Notes: generated by a model from the letters alone, not told the origin. A stretch of 64,000 nucleotides of DNA from Malacoplasma muris (GCF_046774425.1 NZ_CP177248.1:744001-808000); one strand, 5' to 3'; numbered from the stretch's first letter, positions 20,584-31,816 are shown. A program made the numbers and translations.

Positions 20584-21468
20584 TTATTTCCTTTTACCTT
20601 GTCTTATATTCAAAATAATCCCATTTATAATTATTGGAATGATGAGAATAATAAGAAAGTTTAATATTTGATCATATTGTTTGAATAATTCCATTTGTTT
20701 ATACTGAATGCCATTTTCATTAATTTCAGCATATGTAATTACATAAGGTGTAGAAAAATTAAAAACATTAGTGTTTTGTAAGTTATTCATTCCATCAGAT
20801 AATCCATTTATGCTTTCTATAAATAAAGCATTTATATATCTAAATGGCGAAAAGTAAGAAATAATATTTAAGGGTTCATTTGTAATAATTGTTACTCATG
20901 GAATTATATTTCCAGAGAATAATAAGAAAAACATAGATAAAACATAACAAATGATTTGATTTCAAATAATTGACCTAACAAATGTGTACATTATACTTGC
21001 AATTGATAAAGATAAAAATATAGAAAATATTAAAGTGAAAATTAAACTTCCTACATTAATATTCTGAAAAAAATTAATTGGAAAATTATTTTTATCAAAT
21101 GATATTAAATATACAACAAAAAAATTAATTAAAAAAGATACCAAAATAATAATGTAAAAATATAGTAAAGGAATACTATTTACATAAATTGGTTTTTTAG
21201 AAAATAAAAAATATTTTTCAACAATAGAATTCTTTTTAATATCTATCATTGATGAACTAATAAGTCAAAATGGTATACCTATTATTACATTGCTTAATAC
21301 ACTAGGAATAATAGTAGAAACATAATTTTTATTTATATATGCAAAACCAATAGACATTATTGGTATAAACAAAAAACAAATTAATGGTCCTACTCATGAT
21401 TTAAAGAAATATAAGTTAATAAATTTGATAAAAAACAAATGTGTTTTTCATTTCAAAAAAAACTTCAT
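20584..21468 (-). CDS. ABC-2 type transporter permease (second system)
   Basis: 294-residue polytopic protein starting MKFFLKWKTHLFFIKF. It has about six hydrophobic helices and the ABC-2 type NIISYFSPFRYINALF motif in the second half, parallel to FSYLTPYRYSN of the plus-strand permease. Several TGA=Trp. AAAGGAT precedes the ATG. It forms an exporter with the ATPase downstream. The permease-first order is the same as in the neighbouring system. Confidence 0.85.
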
Positions 21469-21550
21469 ATTATATTTATCCTTTGCAAATATTTAATAAT
21501 TGAAACTTTAATAGTTAAAAAATGTCGAAAAAACATTTTTCTATTACATT

Positions 21551-21598
21551 GTAACAAAAAATAAATAACACTATAAAGATTCATAGTATTATTTATTT
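21551..21598 (-). terminator. Terminator of membrane protein gene
   Basis: AAATAAATAA-CACTAT / ATAGTATTATTTATTT imperfect stem overlapping the stop codon, followed on the minus strand by TTTTT. Confidence 0.6.
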
Positions 21599-22609
21599 CA
21601 ATGTTTTTATTATCTCTTTGTTTTTAAAAATTTTATTTTCTAAATTAATAGTATTCTTTTTTAAGAGTCTTTTTGATATCCACATATTAATTCTTAAAAA
21701 GAAAATATCTAGTTTTAGATCATAAATATAAAATGGTTTACTTATATATTTAATTTTTTGATATCAAAATTTATCTAAATACATTTCTTTTTCTGGATCT
21801 TTATTAGTTCAATTTTTTATACCCATTAAAGAAAAAGAAATTAATACTGCAATAATATAAGCTATTATTTGAATTAGTGGAAATCCTATTGGAAATAATT
21901 GATACACTATACCATATTCACTGAAATTGTGATAAACATCATCATATCAATCAAATTTTGAAACACCTGTTGTGTTATATAAAACACCTTTTAAATCTAC
22001 AAAAGCCTTTACATACCCTATATAAAGACAAATAAAAACAAAATTAAATAAAAAACTATATCTTGTATAATTTTTTGATGTTAACATAACACCTATTGCA
22101 ATTACCAATGAATTAAAATGCATCATAAAAAACATTTCATTAGGAGCTTCTCCAAGAAAAATATAATTTCAAACATTACCATTAGGTGTAGTTGATAGTG
22201 TTGTTGAATATATTGTAATAATACTTCCAATTATTGCATATGGAGACATAATTTTTGCAATTGAACGTGTTGGATCAATCATTAATGATAGTGGTAATAA
22301 AAAAGCAACAGCAGGACATAAATCTAATAAAAATGCTTTACTATAAGTAGTGGATTTATAATAAATATCACCACTATCTAATAAATCTTTTTTGTTAAAA
22401 AAATCTATGATATTTTGATTATACCTTGCTAAAAAAAAGTACAAAAAACTAACAGCTCCTATTATTAATCAGTAATAATATGAATGAAAAAATATATATA
22501 AAAATTTACTTTTTCTAGTAAAAAGAAAATGAAACAAAACAATCATTATCATTAACAATAATGTTGTAATTCCCAATGCTATACCAACAGATGTAAAAGT
22601 AAATTTCAT
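21593..22609 (-). CDS. Polytopic membrane protein of unknown function
   Basis: 338 residues with about eight hydrophobic helices. The N-terminus is MKFTFTSVGIALG and the C-terminal 70 residues are basic and soluble. A motif PTRSIAKIMSPYAIIGSI and an MMHFNSL segment suggest a loose similarity to YwaF/TMEM164-like membrane proteins. That is a guess from topology and His placement, not a firm match. It needs several TGA=Trp codons. It follows the nitroreductase gene by only 21 bases and may be in the same transcript. Confidence 0.75.
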
Positions 22610-22630
22610 AATAAACCTATATATTTGTTA

Positions 22631-23374
22631 TTAATTAAATTTAACCCAATTTTTAAAATTATTTTCAAGAACTTTATAAACATTATTATTTGACATAATT
22701 GATGAATATGGTTTTGATCAATTATCATTTTTATTTAAACTATTTCTTTTTAGTAAATAATTACTAAAAATAGTATCATATTTATCTACTTCATTCTTTA
22801 TGTCAGTTAAAGAATATTCTTCAAAATACACTTTATTCATTTTTGGTTTAATATCATTTATTTCATTTGAATAACCAATTAATAAACCAACTATAGGGAA
22901 AATATTGCCATCAAGTTTTAGAAGTTGTTTTAAATCATCAGTTATACCCTTTATTGATCCTAAAAAACAAGTTCCAAGTCCTAATGAAATACTTGCATCC
23001 ATTAACATAGTTGCACCAATATAAGCATCTCCTGATGCAGTTGCTAATAAATCTAAACCACCTAATACTGGTTTTAAATTGTTTTTTGCACATGCATATT
23101 CTAATCTATTTAAATCAATACAAAAAATTGCTAATAATGAAGCATGATACACAAATGATCTATCAACACTATTTGATGGCATATTTTTATCCATTAATTC
23201 TTTAATGAATTTTAATTTGCTTTTATCTCTAACAAAAACACAACTAAAAATCTGACCATTCATTGATGTTGGTGCACTATTTACAACTTGAGATAATTGT
23301 TTAATTGTTTCATCATCAATTTTTTTATCCTCAAATGATCTTATTGAAGTTCTGCTCAACATTTTATTAATCAT
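22631..23374 (-). CDS. Nitroreductase-family flavoprotein
   Basis: 247-residue FMN-dependent oxidoreductase of the NfsA/NfrA type. The RTSIRSFEDKKID start, the SAPTSMNGQ flavin-binding segment, GDAYIGATMLMDASISLGLGTC and VGLLIGY are all family landmarks. It probably uses NAD(P)H to reduce flavin or quinone-like substrates. AGGAG at the end of the upstream VWA gene serves as its ribosome binding site, so it is coupled to the RavA/ViaA-like pair. The C-terminal extension after residue 219 crosses TGA=Trp. Confidence 0.9.
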
Positions 23375-23382
23375 AACTACTC

Positions 23383-24855
23383 CTATTTAACATCATATTT
23401 TGTTAATAATTCTTTTATTCTATAATGAATATTTTCTATAGATTTATCTGTTCCATTAAATAAAAACTTTTCATCATAATAATCTTCTACAAAAGCTGTT
23501 CTTGGCATTCTTGATATAACAAAAGCATACAATAATGTTCCATATTTTTTCTTTAATAAATTTAAGTTATTATATAGTTGTTTGTTAATTGACTTAACAT
23601 CAAAATCTGAAATTACAATAACATCTGATTTCTTATATGCATTTCTTTGAATTATTTCTAATGATTTTTGTAATGCAAGATCAAGATTTGTGCCGGCATA
23701 AAATGACTTTTTAATAAATTTAACTACTAAATCAAATTGAGTTTCATAATCTTCTATTTCATAGATGTCTAAAATATCTGAGAAATTAATAATATAAACT
23801 TTTCTATTCAATCTTTTTGCCTCTATCAACATTAATAGAACAAATGCTTTAGCATATTTGTCTCCAAAATGTTGCATTGAATATGAAGTATCAATACAGA
23901 TAATAAAAGCTCCTCCAAAACTATCATCAGCTTTTTTTAATGGTGATTTATCATCATGAATAATTTTTTTTGATCTATCTTTTTGATCAAAAATTAAAAG
24001 TTTATTTTCTAACAAATTTGAATTAAAAATTTTCTTTGTCAATTCATCTTGTCTATAAGCAAGTTGATATGGGACAATAGATGAAATAATATTGCCTGTT
24101 TTTATACCATTAATCTTTGTAGGATTATATTTATTATCTTTTTTATTAACTTTATTTACTTCTTTGACATTTTCTAAGAATGTTTTTCTTTTAGAACTAT
24201 CACTTACTTTTCCAAGCATTTTAGTTAAATCATTTAGAAAAGTTTGTTTTGTAAAAGTTTCTACAATAACATCAATTAATTCACTATCTATTTGTAAAAT
24301 ATCTTTTAAAGGTAATGTTCCCATTTTGTCTAGTAAAAAATTACTAGCACTTTTTAATTTATCAATAGAAGCACTAGCTTGACTAATATCATTATCAAGA
24401 TGCTGATAATTAATATCATTTTTTTCTAATATTTTTCTAAAATAAATGTCTATTGTATTAAATTCTATAGAATTATAAATTATGTCATGCAAACTATTAA
24501 CACCTTCTATATTATTGTCATTCAATAATTTTTCTATATATTCTTTAAAATCTAAATTCAATCAATTTTGATCTTCTAAATTCTTTAAACCAATTTTTCT
24601 ATGCGAAGTTAAACCTTGATTCTCATCATAGTGTCTTTTAAAATAATCACTTATATCAATAGTTTTAAGTGCTTCTACAATAGATTCATTAAAAATATTT
24701 TCATCAAATTCATATAATGCTTGATATGCAGCTTTTATATTATCTTCATATATCAAGTCATTAAACTTATGGTTATTTTCTGCATGAGTTTTTGATTTTT
24801 TTTCTATTAAAACTTTTAAGTTGTTTTTTATTTTATTAATTATATTTTCTCTCAT
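23383..24855 (-). CDS. VWA-domain protein, ViaA-like partner of MoxR ATPase
   Basis: 490 residues. The N-terminal half is helical; the C-terminal von Willebrand A domain carries the MIDAS motif DTSYSM near residue 330 with later D-V-I-V-I-SDFD. The gene is directly downstream of a MoxR AAA+ ATPase with only a TAG and no spacer, an arrangement like ravA-viaA. In E. coli the pair remodels respiratory complexes and lipids; in a mollicute the target is unknown. One TGA (24562) joins what look like two ORFs in the standard code. Confidence 0.88.
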
Positions 24856-26451
24856 CTAATGATTACCACTATTATTTTCAATTTCTTTTATCTGATTTTC
24901 AATTGCATCCATTGATACTTTCACTTTAGTAAAACTGCTTGTAATTGAATTTAATAGTTTAGATTGATAATAATCATAATTTGGAACTAAAATATTTATT
25001 TCATCTTTCAAATAATTCACAACTTGATCTTTATAATTTTCAATTTCATTTATTTTTGTTTTAAGCTCAACAATTTTTTCTTTTAAATTTTTCAATAAAT
25101 TAATATCCTCAATCACAATAATATTAGATTCAACAGGCATTACTTTCATACCATTAAATTCATATCCATCATTATTATTTAACATTTTAAAATGTTGGCT
25201 AGTATAAATTTTTTGAACTCATTCTTCATTATTTTTTTCATAGTAGTAATAACTAAGTGGGTTCCCACTAAAATCCACTGCAATTGTTTTATTTTGAATG
25301 TTGTATCCGTAAGGAATATATCTTTTCCCTCAATTATCTGTCATTAATCCAACAGGTAACAAAAATTTTTTAATTACATTTAATTCAGTTGTATGAAATT
25401 CAATAAAACTTGTCAATGTACTACCTGTAATCAATTTATTAATTAACTTTGTTTTCTTTACAATTTTAGAGTTAACTTGAATGTCCTGTTGCAATTTGTC
25501 AATAATATCAAACATCTCATTAAAATTTAATCCCAATAAATCCAAATTATATTTATTAAATACATTATCAAATATTTCATTTATAGATTCAATTTCTTGA
25601 GGTTTTGATCATAGTAAATGCTTTATTATTAATAAATCAGTTGCATTTACTTCTTCTCTGTCATTTGCAAAAGCCAATGATTTTAGTATTCAAGCAACTT
25701 TTTTTCATCTTCTATCTGATACATAAAACCCATTTTCTCCCAAATTTCTTTGTAACTCATTTTTCAAAGATAAAATAAAATGTAAAATTTCATCAGATAA
25801 ATACACATTATTTATATGTGATTCAAAACTATTAATTTCATCTACTGTAAAAGTTAAATTAGGTAAAAAACTAATTGAAATATTTTTGTCAGATCTTAAT
25901 AATGAAAAGAAATTTTTATCATCTTTAATTGGACTTACAATTATACGTATCAAAAATCTATCATATAAAGCTTCTAAACCTTCATTTTCAACTGGTAATT
26001 CATTACTTGCTGATATTAATAAATTTAATGGAACATTAATTTTATTACTTCCATTAATATAAATTTTTTCATTAATAATATTAAGTAAAGTATTTTGAAT
26101 TGCTGGAGAAGCTTTTCAAATTTCATCAAGAAAAACAACATTACTTTCTGGAAGATAATTTTCTACTTTTCTTTCATAAATATCATCATCTAATTTTTTT
26201 AATGATATAGGTCCAAATAGTTCTTCTGGAGTAGAAAAACTATTCATAAGATATTCAAAATATTTACCATTTTTAATAAGTTTACAAACTTGTCTAGCCA
26301 TTAAAGACTTAGCAACACCAGGTTGACCTAACAAAAATATATTTTCTTTTGAAATCAATCCTAATAATGTAAGTTTTACAATATCTTCTTTTTCAAAAAT
26401 TTGGTTCTCGATGGTTTCAATTATATTAATTAATCTATTCTTTACAATCAT
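24856..26451 (-). CDS. MoxR-family AAA+ ATPase (RavA-like)
   Basis: 531 residues. Walker A is GQPGVAKS near residues 37-44, Walker B is VVFLDEI near 107-113, sensor 1 is ISASNELP, and an arginine-finger region ALYDRFLIRI follows. This is typical of MoxR/RavA. After about residue 330 comes a long non-AAA segment with a coiled-coil-like stretch (LKNLKEKIVELKTKINEIENYK). Many TGA=Trp codons split it into four ORFs in the standard code. The stop TAG abuts the ViaA-like ATG. It is probably a chaperone-like ATPase working with the VWA protein. Confidence 0.9.
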
Positions 26452-26592
26452 ACATTATCCTAAAATTAATACATAATTAAATAATATATTAATATACTAA
26501 TATTTATAAATATTTTAATTTCATATGATAAACCTGAGTTAAAAAATATCAATACATATTTTTAGTTTATTCTAATGTATTTTTAAAACAAA

Positions 26593-26625
26593 AAAGTCCA
26601 AACTTCTAAATTTTGTTTGAACTTT
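26593..26625. terminator. Hairpin terminator
   Basis: AAAGTCCAAAC / GTTTGAACTTT stem with one mismatch. The minus-strand side ends in TTTTTTGTTTT, so it probably protects the ravA-like gene from read-through from the accessory locus. Confidence 0.6.
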
Positions 26626-26639
26626 TATTTATTTTCATT

Positions 26640-26870
26640 TGTCATATATTATGTTAATAATGCTATTTTAGCTATTGATCTAAACCCATCTTTAGTTATA
26701 TTTAAAAATTATTTCTAAGAAAATAAATTGTTCACTTTTATCATATACACTAATTATAAATCATATATATTATTATAATAAATCATTAAATATATAAATA
26801 TCTTTACATTAAATAATTTTGGTAAAAATATATATTTGTATTTTCTTAATAATTTTCAATTTAATAGCAT
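26640..26870 (-). pseudogene. Decayed copy of the 29.0-29.8 kb membrane protein gene
   Basis: On the minus strand, about 50 bases at 26797-26846 match 29226-29275 with few mismatches (the part encoding NIYFYLNYLM). Further on, a frame reading ITKDGFRSIAKI parallels IVNKDEFMTIIE at the end of the intact gene. Stop codons and frameshifts break the copy throughout. This points to duplication followed by decay. Confidence 0.65.
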
Positions 26871-27013
26871 TGCTTGACTTATATTTAATTTGCTAAATAA
26901 AATTGATATATTATTACTTTTATTAAGAACTATGAAATTTTAATAAATATAAAATCAAAATCAAATAAAAATATTGGTTATACAGCCAATATTTTCAAGA
27001 AATTATATTACTT

Positions 27014-27619
27014 TTAAAAAAATGAGAAAATAGAAAGGCAAGATAAAACAGATGATGCAACACTCAAAGGCATCATTGAATAAGGAAAATATATTGAAAA
27101 TCTTCTTTTTAGTTTTGTAGTATTTACTTTTTTATTAAGATCTAATAATATATCTTCATTAATAAAATTAAACAATTTTACATGTGATAACAATTCTTTT
27201 ATTTTGTCAATATAAAATATATTATCTTCTACATTTAAAGAATACAAACTATATAAATACATTTTATGCTTTAAATATATCTTAGGAATTCTTATTCTTT
27301 TATCAATATATGAACCAATATAAAAGTTATACAAGCAAATGCAATTAGATAAAACTCCAAATACTATTAAAATTATTAAATAAATAATTCAATTATTTGA
27401 ATTAATATTTATACCAAAAGCAATAATGAAAGAAAAATATATTAGAGATACTACTAAAAATAATAATAAAAATAATATTAATATTAAATTGGTAATAAAT
27501 ATTTTTCTATTGTATTTATTGTTCACTATTTGTTTAGCTATTTCTAATACACAACAATTATTGTAATCATCTGAATCAGAATTTAATAATTTATTTTCAA
27601 GTTTATATTTTTTTAGCAT
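27014..27619 (-). CDS. Unrecognised membrane protein, accessory locus
   Basis: 201 residues from ATG 27619, which is preceded by GGAG at ideal spacing. A longer in-frame ATG at 27667 overlaps another gene and is less likely. It has two central hydrophobic helices (LILILFLLLFLVVSLIYF and IIYLIILIVFGVL) and a third near the C-terminus. A linker pattern NKK..LKRRFSIYFPYSMM loosely resembles NKKNNKFFNRKKKNIYFYLNYLM of the 29 kb gene, so the two may be distant paralogues. Function unknown. Confidence 0.7.
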
Positions 27620-27791
27620 TTGTTCTCCATTCAAATTCTTTGTTGTTAAAAATACTAATAAATTCATCTTGACTCAATTCAAAAATTCAGTCAATTAAAT
27701 TTAAAATATCATTAAACTCTTTATTAGCTATTACAACAGTGCCTGGATCTTCATTTATATTTTTTAGATATTTATTTTCAGGTTTTATCAA
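27603..27791 (-). CDS. Possible small overlapping protein (62 aa), TTG start
   Basis: A frame open from a TTG that overlaps the stop of the upstream gene (ATTGATAA) to a TAA 17 bases past the next gene's start. The predicted product is acidic and soluble (PENKYLKNINEDPGTVVIANKEFNDIL..), with protein-like composition and two Trp codons (one TGA, one TGG). No Shine-Dalgarno is visible and no ATG exists in the frame. It may be real and translationally coupled, or the remnant of a once longer gene. Confidence 0.45.
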
Positions 27792-28315
27792 TATATATAT
27801 ATTAGCGGAGAATAAATATAGTTAATGATAAAATTATCAAATACACTAGTATTACTATATTTAATTCTTAACACTCAAGGAAAAATAAAAGAGAAAAAAC
27901 ATGCAAATAATATCAGAAAAGGGATTAATATAAACCATGCAGCCTTAGAATCATTAAAGTTAGTAATTCCCATTCACAAGAACACCATTGAACATACTAT
28001 AGAGCCAACAATTAAACAACTTAGAAAAACTAACCCACTTCAAATTCTTCAAAATCAAAATTTTGAATATGTAGATTTAAATGAAGTATATATATTTCTT
28101 TTGAAAATTATCAAATAAATAAAATTTAATATTGGGATGTAAATTAATTTAGGAAATAATTTTTGAGTTAAAAATAATTGTTTATCATAATCTAATTCTT
28201 TTTTATGTTCTTTCATAATTGAAGAAAATTTATAAAATTTTTCTCTATCATGAAAATCTTTGTCAAGAGGTTGTTTATTAAAGGTAACAATAAAATAAAG
28301 TTTAACTATTGACAT
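27785..28315 (-). CDS. Unrecognised two-helix membrane protein, accessory locus
   Basis: 176 residues. The charged N-terminal about 60 residues (KEHKKELDYDKQ) precede hydrophobic helices around 65-75, 92-115 and 128-148. TGA=Trp is frequent, so only the first 86 residues appear in the standard code. There is no lipobox. It sits between a non-coding gap and two downstream ORFs, forming a tight minus-strand run of three. No family recognised. Confidence 0.7.
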
Positions 28316-29014
28316 AAATTATAATCTCTACAAAAAAATAATATCACTGATAGCAACATATAAACTCCGTATTCTCTGTATACATCTCAATTTAATCAAA
28401 GATTAAACCAAAGTCCTAAATTAAGACTCTCAAATACAAATTAATATTAATTTAATTTTATAATAACAATCGAATATATAGTGATAGAATTTTAAATTCT
28501 TAAAAAGAAACATATGTGATAATAAACAATTATAAAGATTAATTAAAATCTATTATAAAACCTAAAGATAAAAATAATCTTTAATAAACAAATACAAAAA
28601 ATTATTAGTTTTAAATAAAAAAAATATTAATGTTTTTCATATAAACTGTAACAAAATATCTATTATGAATATTCAAACAATTTTATGAAAATTAAAAAAT
28701 GAATAAATACATTTTTTATATTTATAATTTAAAAAAACCAAAAAGACATGAAAAATAATTTAAAAAATTAAAACAACTAATAAAAATATTTATTATGATT
28801 TTAGTTTTTGTTTTGAATTATTTCAATTATTTACATGTCAAGAAAAATCTTTGAATTTAAATCAAGTCATGAAATAAATATTATATAAAAAGCAATAAAA
28901 ACTCATAAACATTTTATTGGTTATGAGTTATAAGTTGTGGAATTATGATGTTGCACTTCATATTTTGCTTTGGTAATTTTAATTAATTTCATTAAAACAT
29001 TCTATTTCTCAAAA
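28316..29014. other. Non-coding, probably decayed region
   Basis: About 700 bases with no intact gene. A minus-strand frame near 28800-28910 (MSFYCFLYNIYF.. to ..SKQKLKS) could be a fragment related to the neighbouring membrane protein, but similarity is weak. A terminator hairpin lies at its right side. Confidence 0.6.
28895..28930 (-). terminator. Terminator of accessory-locus operon
   Basis: AACTCATAA / TTATGAGTT stem followed on the minus strand by TTTTT, about 85 bases after the stop of the 29.0-29.8 kb gene. Confidence 0.65.
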
Positions 29015-29848
29015 CTAATTATTAATTTTTTCTCATTTATAATATGTATCAATAATGTTATCTTCTATTATTGTCATAAATTCATCTTTGTTTACAATCA
29101 TACTATATCCTTTATTTTCATCTAAAATAGGGACTTTGTTATTATTATAAAATATGATGACACCAAGGAATATATACATCCCTGATAAATCTCTTTCATG
29201 AAACATATATGCATACATAAATGAATATCTTCACATTAAATAATTTAGATAAAAATATATATTTTTCTTTTTTCTATTAAAAAACTTATTATTTTTCTTA
29301 TTCATTAATAATATGAATCTATCAATTATTGTATCATTAGTTCTTATATCTAATAAATTAGACAAATTCTTAATATCTAATAAATTATTTGAGTGGTCTT
29401 CTAATTCTTTTTCTTTTGTATTAGATTTACAATTTTCAACATTTTTATATCATGATCAAAATTTAAATAAAAATATGGAAAACACAACTAAAACTATAAA
29501 GTAATAAACAACTGTTATAGTTATTATTAAAATTTCTGGTCATTTCTGTGTTGCATATCAATTATTTATTGAAAATAAAACTTGAATAATAAAATATATG
29601 ACTATCGAGAATAAAACAATATAAAATGATAACATTAAGTAATTAAAGAAAAAATAATAAAATTTATCTCTCTTAATAATTCTTAATCAATTTTTTATGC
29701 AAAAATTGTTAAATTTATTGTTATTATCTTTAAAAATAATTGTTTTAAAGCACTTCATTCTATTGTTAGTAAAAAATACATATCCAAAGTGTAATAAAAT
29801 CAATAATAATGCAAGAATATAACAAAATCAAATTGTAATCTCATTCAT
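29015..29848 (-). CDS. Unrecognised multi-pass membrane protein, accessory locus
   Basis: 277 residues from an ATG preceded by TTAGGAG. Hydrophobic helices lie at about 4-24, 80-100 (SFYIVLFSIVIYFIIQVLF) and 115-140 (ILIITITVVYYFIVLVVF). A Lys/Asn-rich linker (NKKNNKFFNRKKKN) and a second hydrophobic C-terminal part (GMYIFLGVIIFY) follow. TGA=Trp codons hide most of it in the standard code. It starts 15 bases after the Ala/Gly-rich secreted protein gene, so both are cotranscribed. A decayed copy lies at 26.6-26.9 kb. Confidence 0.75.
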
Positions 29849-29863
29849 ATTATGACTCCTAAT

Positions 29864-30745
29864 TTAATATTTAATTGCATCTATGATAGCTAAAATAGCA
29901 CCACATGTCTCAATGAAAGCACCTAAAAGTGGAACATATCTTAAAAACTTACCTAAATTAACTATAGGATATAATGCTTTTGCAATATTTGTTGCTACAT
30001 GCCCTACTTTATAGGTGGTAGCCCCTGCACTAATTGCTCTTTCTCAGTCATCTCTCTCTTTATCAATTATGTCAATCGCTAATATTAACATACCACTAGC
30101 AGTACCAACAGCAATAGAAGCTGCAGATAAACCTATAGCAATGGGCAATGTTCCACCAAAAGAAGGAACAACAAAAGCATACATTGAAGCTGATGCAATA
30201 GCAAGTGCAGCTGAAATAGATGCAACAGCTGCATTTGCAATTCTTAAATTTTTTAATAAATTATAGATTGACTTTTCAACTCCAGTATTACTAATGCTAT
30301 TACTATTACTAGTTTCAAGTTCACTTGGCATTATTAGTCTATTTAAATTAACATTGTTTATAGTACTAAAACTATCATTTGAACTCAAATTATAATCACT
30401 ATATTTTAATTTCATTTCATTCAAGTAATCATTAATATCATCTAGTGTAAATTTTTGTTTTTCAAACAAATCAGTAAAATATAAAGCTTTATCTATAAAT
30501 TCTTTTTTACTAATTCCACCAAAATCATTAATGTCATTAGCATTAATGTCATTAGCATTAATTTTATTGCTAGAAAGACTATGATGTAATTTTTCTTCAA
30601 TAAATAAGAAATGTTTTTTCACATCATCATAGTTAATTTTATCATTTTCTTTGTTAACAATATAATTCATTGACGTAGGTATTATCACTGATGGCACAGC
30701 AATAATAAGTGGAAGAATTATTCTAAATTTACTTATAATTTTCAT
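29864..30745 (-). CDS. Secreted/membrane Ala-Gly-rich protein of unknown function
   Basis: 293 residues. It has an N-terminal signal peptide or anchor (IISKFRIILPLIIAVPSVII) without a lipobox Cys, then an Asn/Asp/Ser-rich region holding a short tandem repeat (INAND) near 62-75. From about 165 to 230 it has a long small-residue hydrophobic stretch (ANAAVASISAALAIASA..GTLPIAIGLSAASIAVGTASG), and a second one at the C-terminus (PLLGAFIETCGAILAIIDAI). Glycine/alanine-zipper stretches of this kind occur in pore-forming and bacteriocin-like proteins, but that role is inference only. GAGGT precedes the ATG. Confidence 0.75.
30527..30563. repeat. 15-bp tandem repeat inside coding sequence
   Basis: Two and a half exact copies of ATTAATGTCATTAGC within the Ala/Gly-rich gene, encoding INAND repeated in frame. 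Copy-number change would not shift the frame. Confidence 0.85.
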
Positions 30746-30938
30746 AAATTAACCTCATTAATTAAATTTTATTAATAACAAAATTATAGGTAAATAAAAA
30801 ATAATTTAAAAAATAAAAAATTCTATATGACCATATTTTGAATTTTTTATTTCAATTACTTTAATTAGTCAATTAATAAATTAACATTATGCTTAATATT
30901 TATTGAATACTTATTATTTTATTTATTAAACTAAATAT

Positions 30939-31748
30939 TTAAAAATGTGTCTTATTAAATAAACTATAGATAATAATATTTATTAATTGATCATAAATCA
31001 TTTTAAAACGTATAAATAGTTTTTTGTCATTATCAATCCGTTTAAAATTTCCTATTACAATTTGAAACACATTTTCTCTATAAGGTTGTAGAATAGATGT
31101 AAAAAAATATGTTTTTATCTTTTTAGAACTCAAAAAATCTAAAAAATAATTTTCAATATCACTAATAACATTAAATTTTGTAAATAAAAAAATGCTATCT
31201 TTTTCAAAATCTTGAACTTTTTTAAAAAATTCAAAATATTGCAAACTTGTTAATCTAACTAAATGTATTTTTTTAAGAGAACAATAAATATCAAATGCTT
31301 TAACTTCAAATATTTTATCTTCTTGAAAAACATATATTGTAGATTTTGACATTATGTCTTTTTGCATTTGCTTTATTATTTGTCAATCTATATTAGCAAG
31401 AGAAACCTTTAAAAATGATAAATACTCATTTATATCAAATTCAGGCAAAAATAATTTACTAATATTACTATCTATATCACTAGCATTAGAAAAAGTATTT
31501 TCTGCTCTTTGAATATATCTATTAATTAAATCAAATTTCATATCAATAAAAGAATTAAAACCTAATTTTTTAGCTACTCTATGAACAGAAGCAATTGAAA
31601 AAGGTTTTCCATGACAAAATGACTCAATAGTTTCATTGTTTTTAATAATTGAAACAAATTCACTATTAATATAATCTATTATTATTAAATCAGTTTGTGT
31701 CATTTTAGATGAATCATAATCTAATATTACTTTAAATTTTTCATTCAT
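30939..31748 (-). CDS. RpiR/MurR-family transcriptional regulator
   Basis: 269 residues. The N-terminal RpiR-type helix-turn-helix (SIASVHRVAKKLGFNSFIDMKFDL, residues about 52-75) is clear. The C-terminal part is where a sugar-phosphate-binding SIS domain should be, but it is poorly conserved here. One TGA=Trp (31383) joins two ORFs. Family members sense sugar phosphates or sialic acid derivatives. It stands between dnaK and the accessory locus, and could control the latter, but nothing proves it. Confidence 0.8.
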
Positions 31749-31816
31749 AATTTATTATATAACAATAGAATAGATAGAAATAAAAAAATAGAATGGTAAA
31801 CATTCTATTTAATAAA

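Larger units (their letters stand above)
26456..27013. other. Non-coding, degenerate region
   Basis: 558 bases without an intact gene. It contains a bidirectional hairpin (26593-26625) and decayed sequence related to the membrane protein gene at 29.0-29.8 kb. The remainder is AT-rich and shows nothing I can support. Confidence 0.7.

Noticed and set aside
17846..21468. Recent duplication of one ABC exporter into two.
   Set aside because: The two ATPases and permeases share only family motifs and differ in length and N-terminal extension, so they are separate systems by ancestry.
27825..28118. Plus-strand 97-codon ORF across the accessory locus.
   Set aside because: Opposite to minus-strand frames that have membrane-protein features and ribosome binding sites; no plus-strand start signal of its own.
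30527..30563. CRISPR-like direct repeats.
   Set aside because: Only about 2.5 copies of a 15-base unit without spacers, inside a coding frame; a simple tandem repeat.
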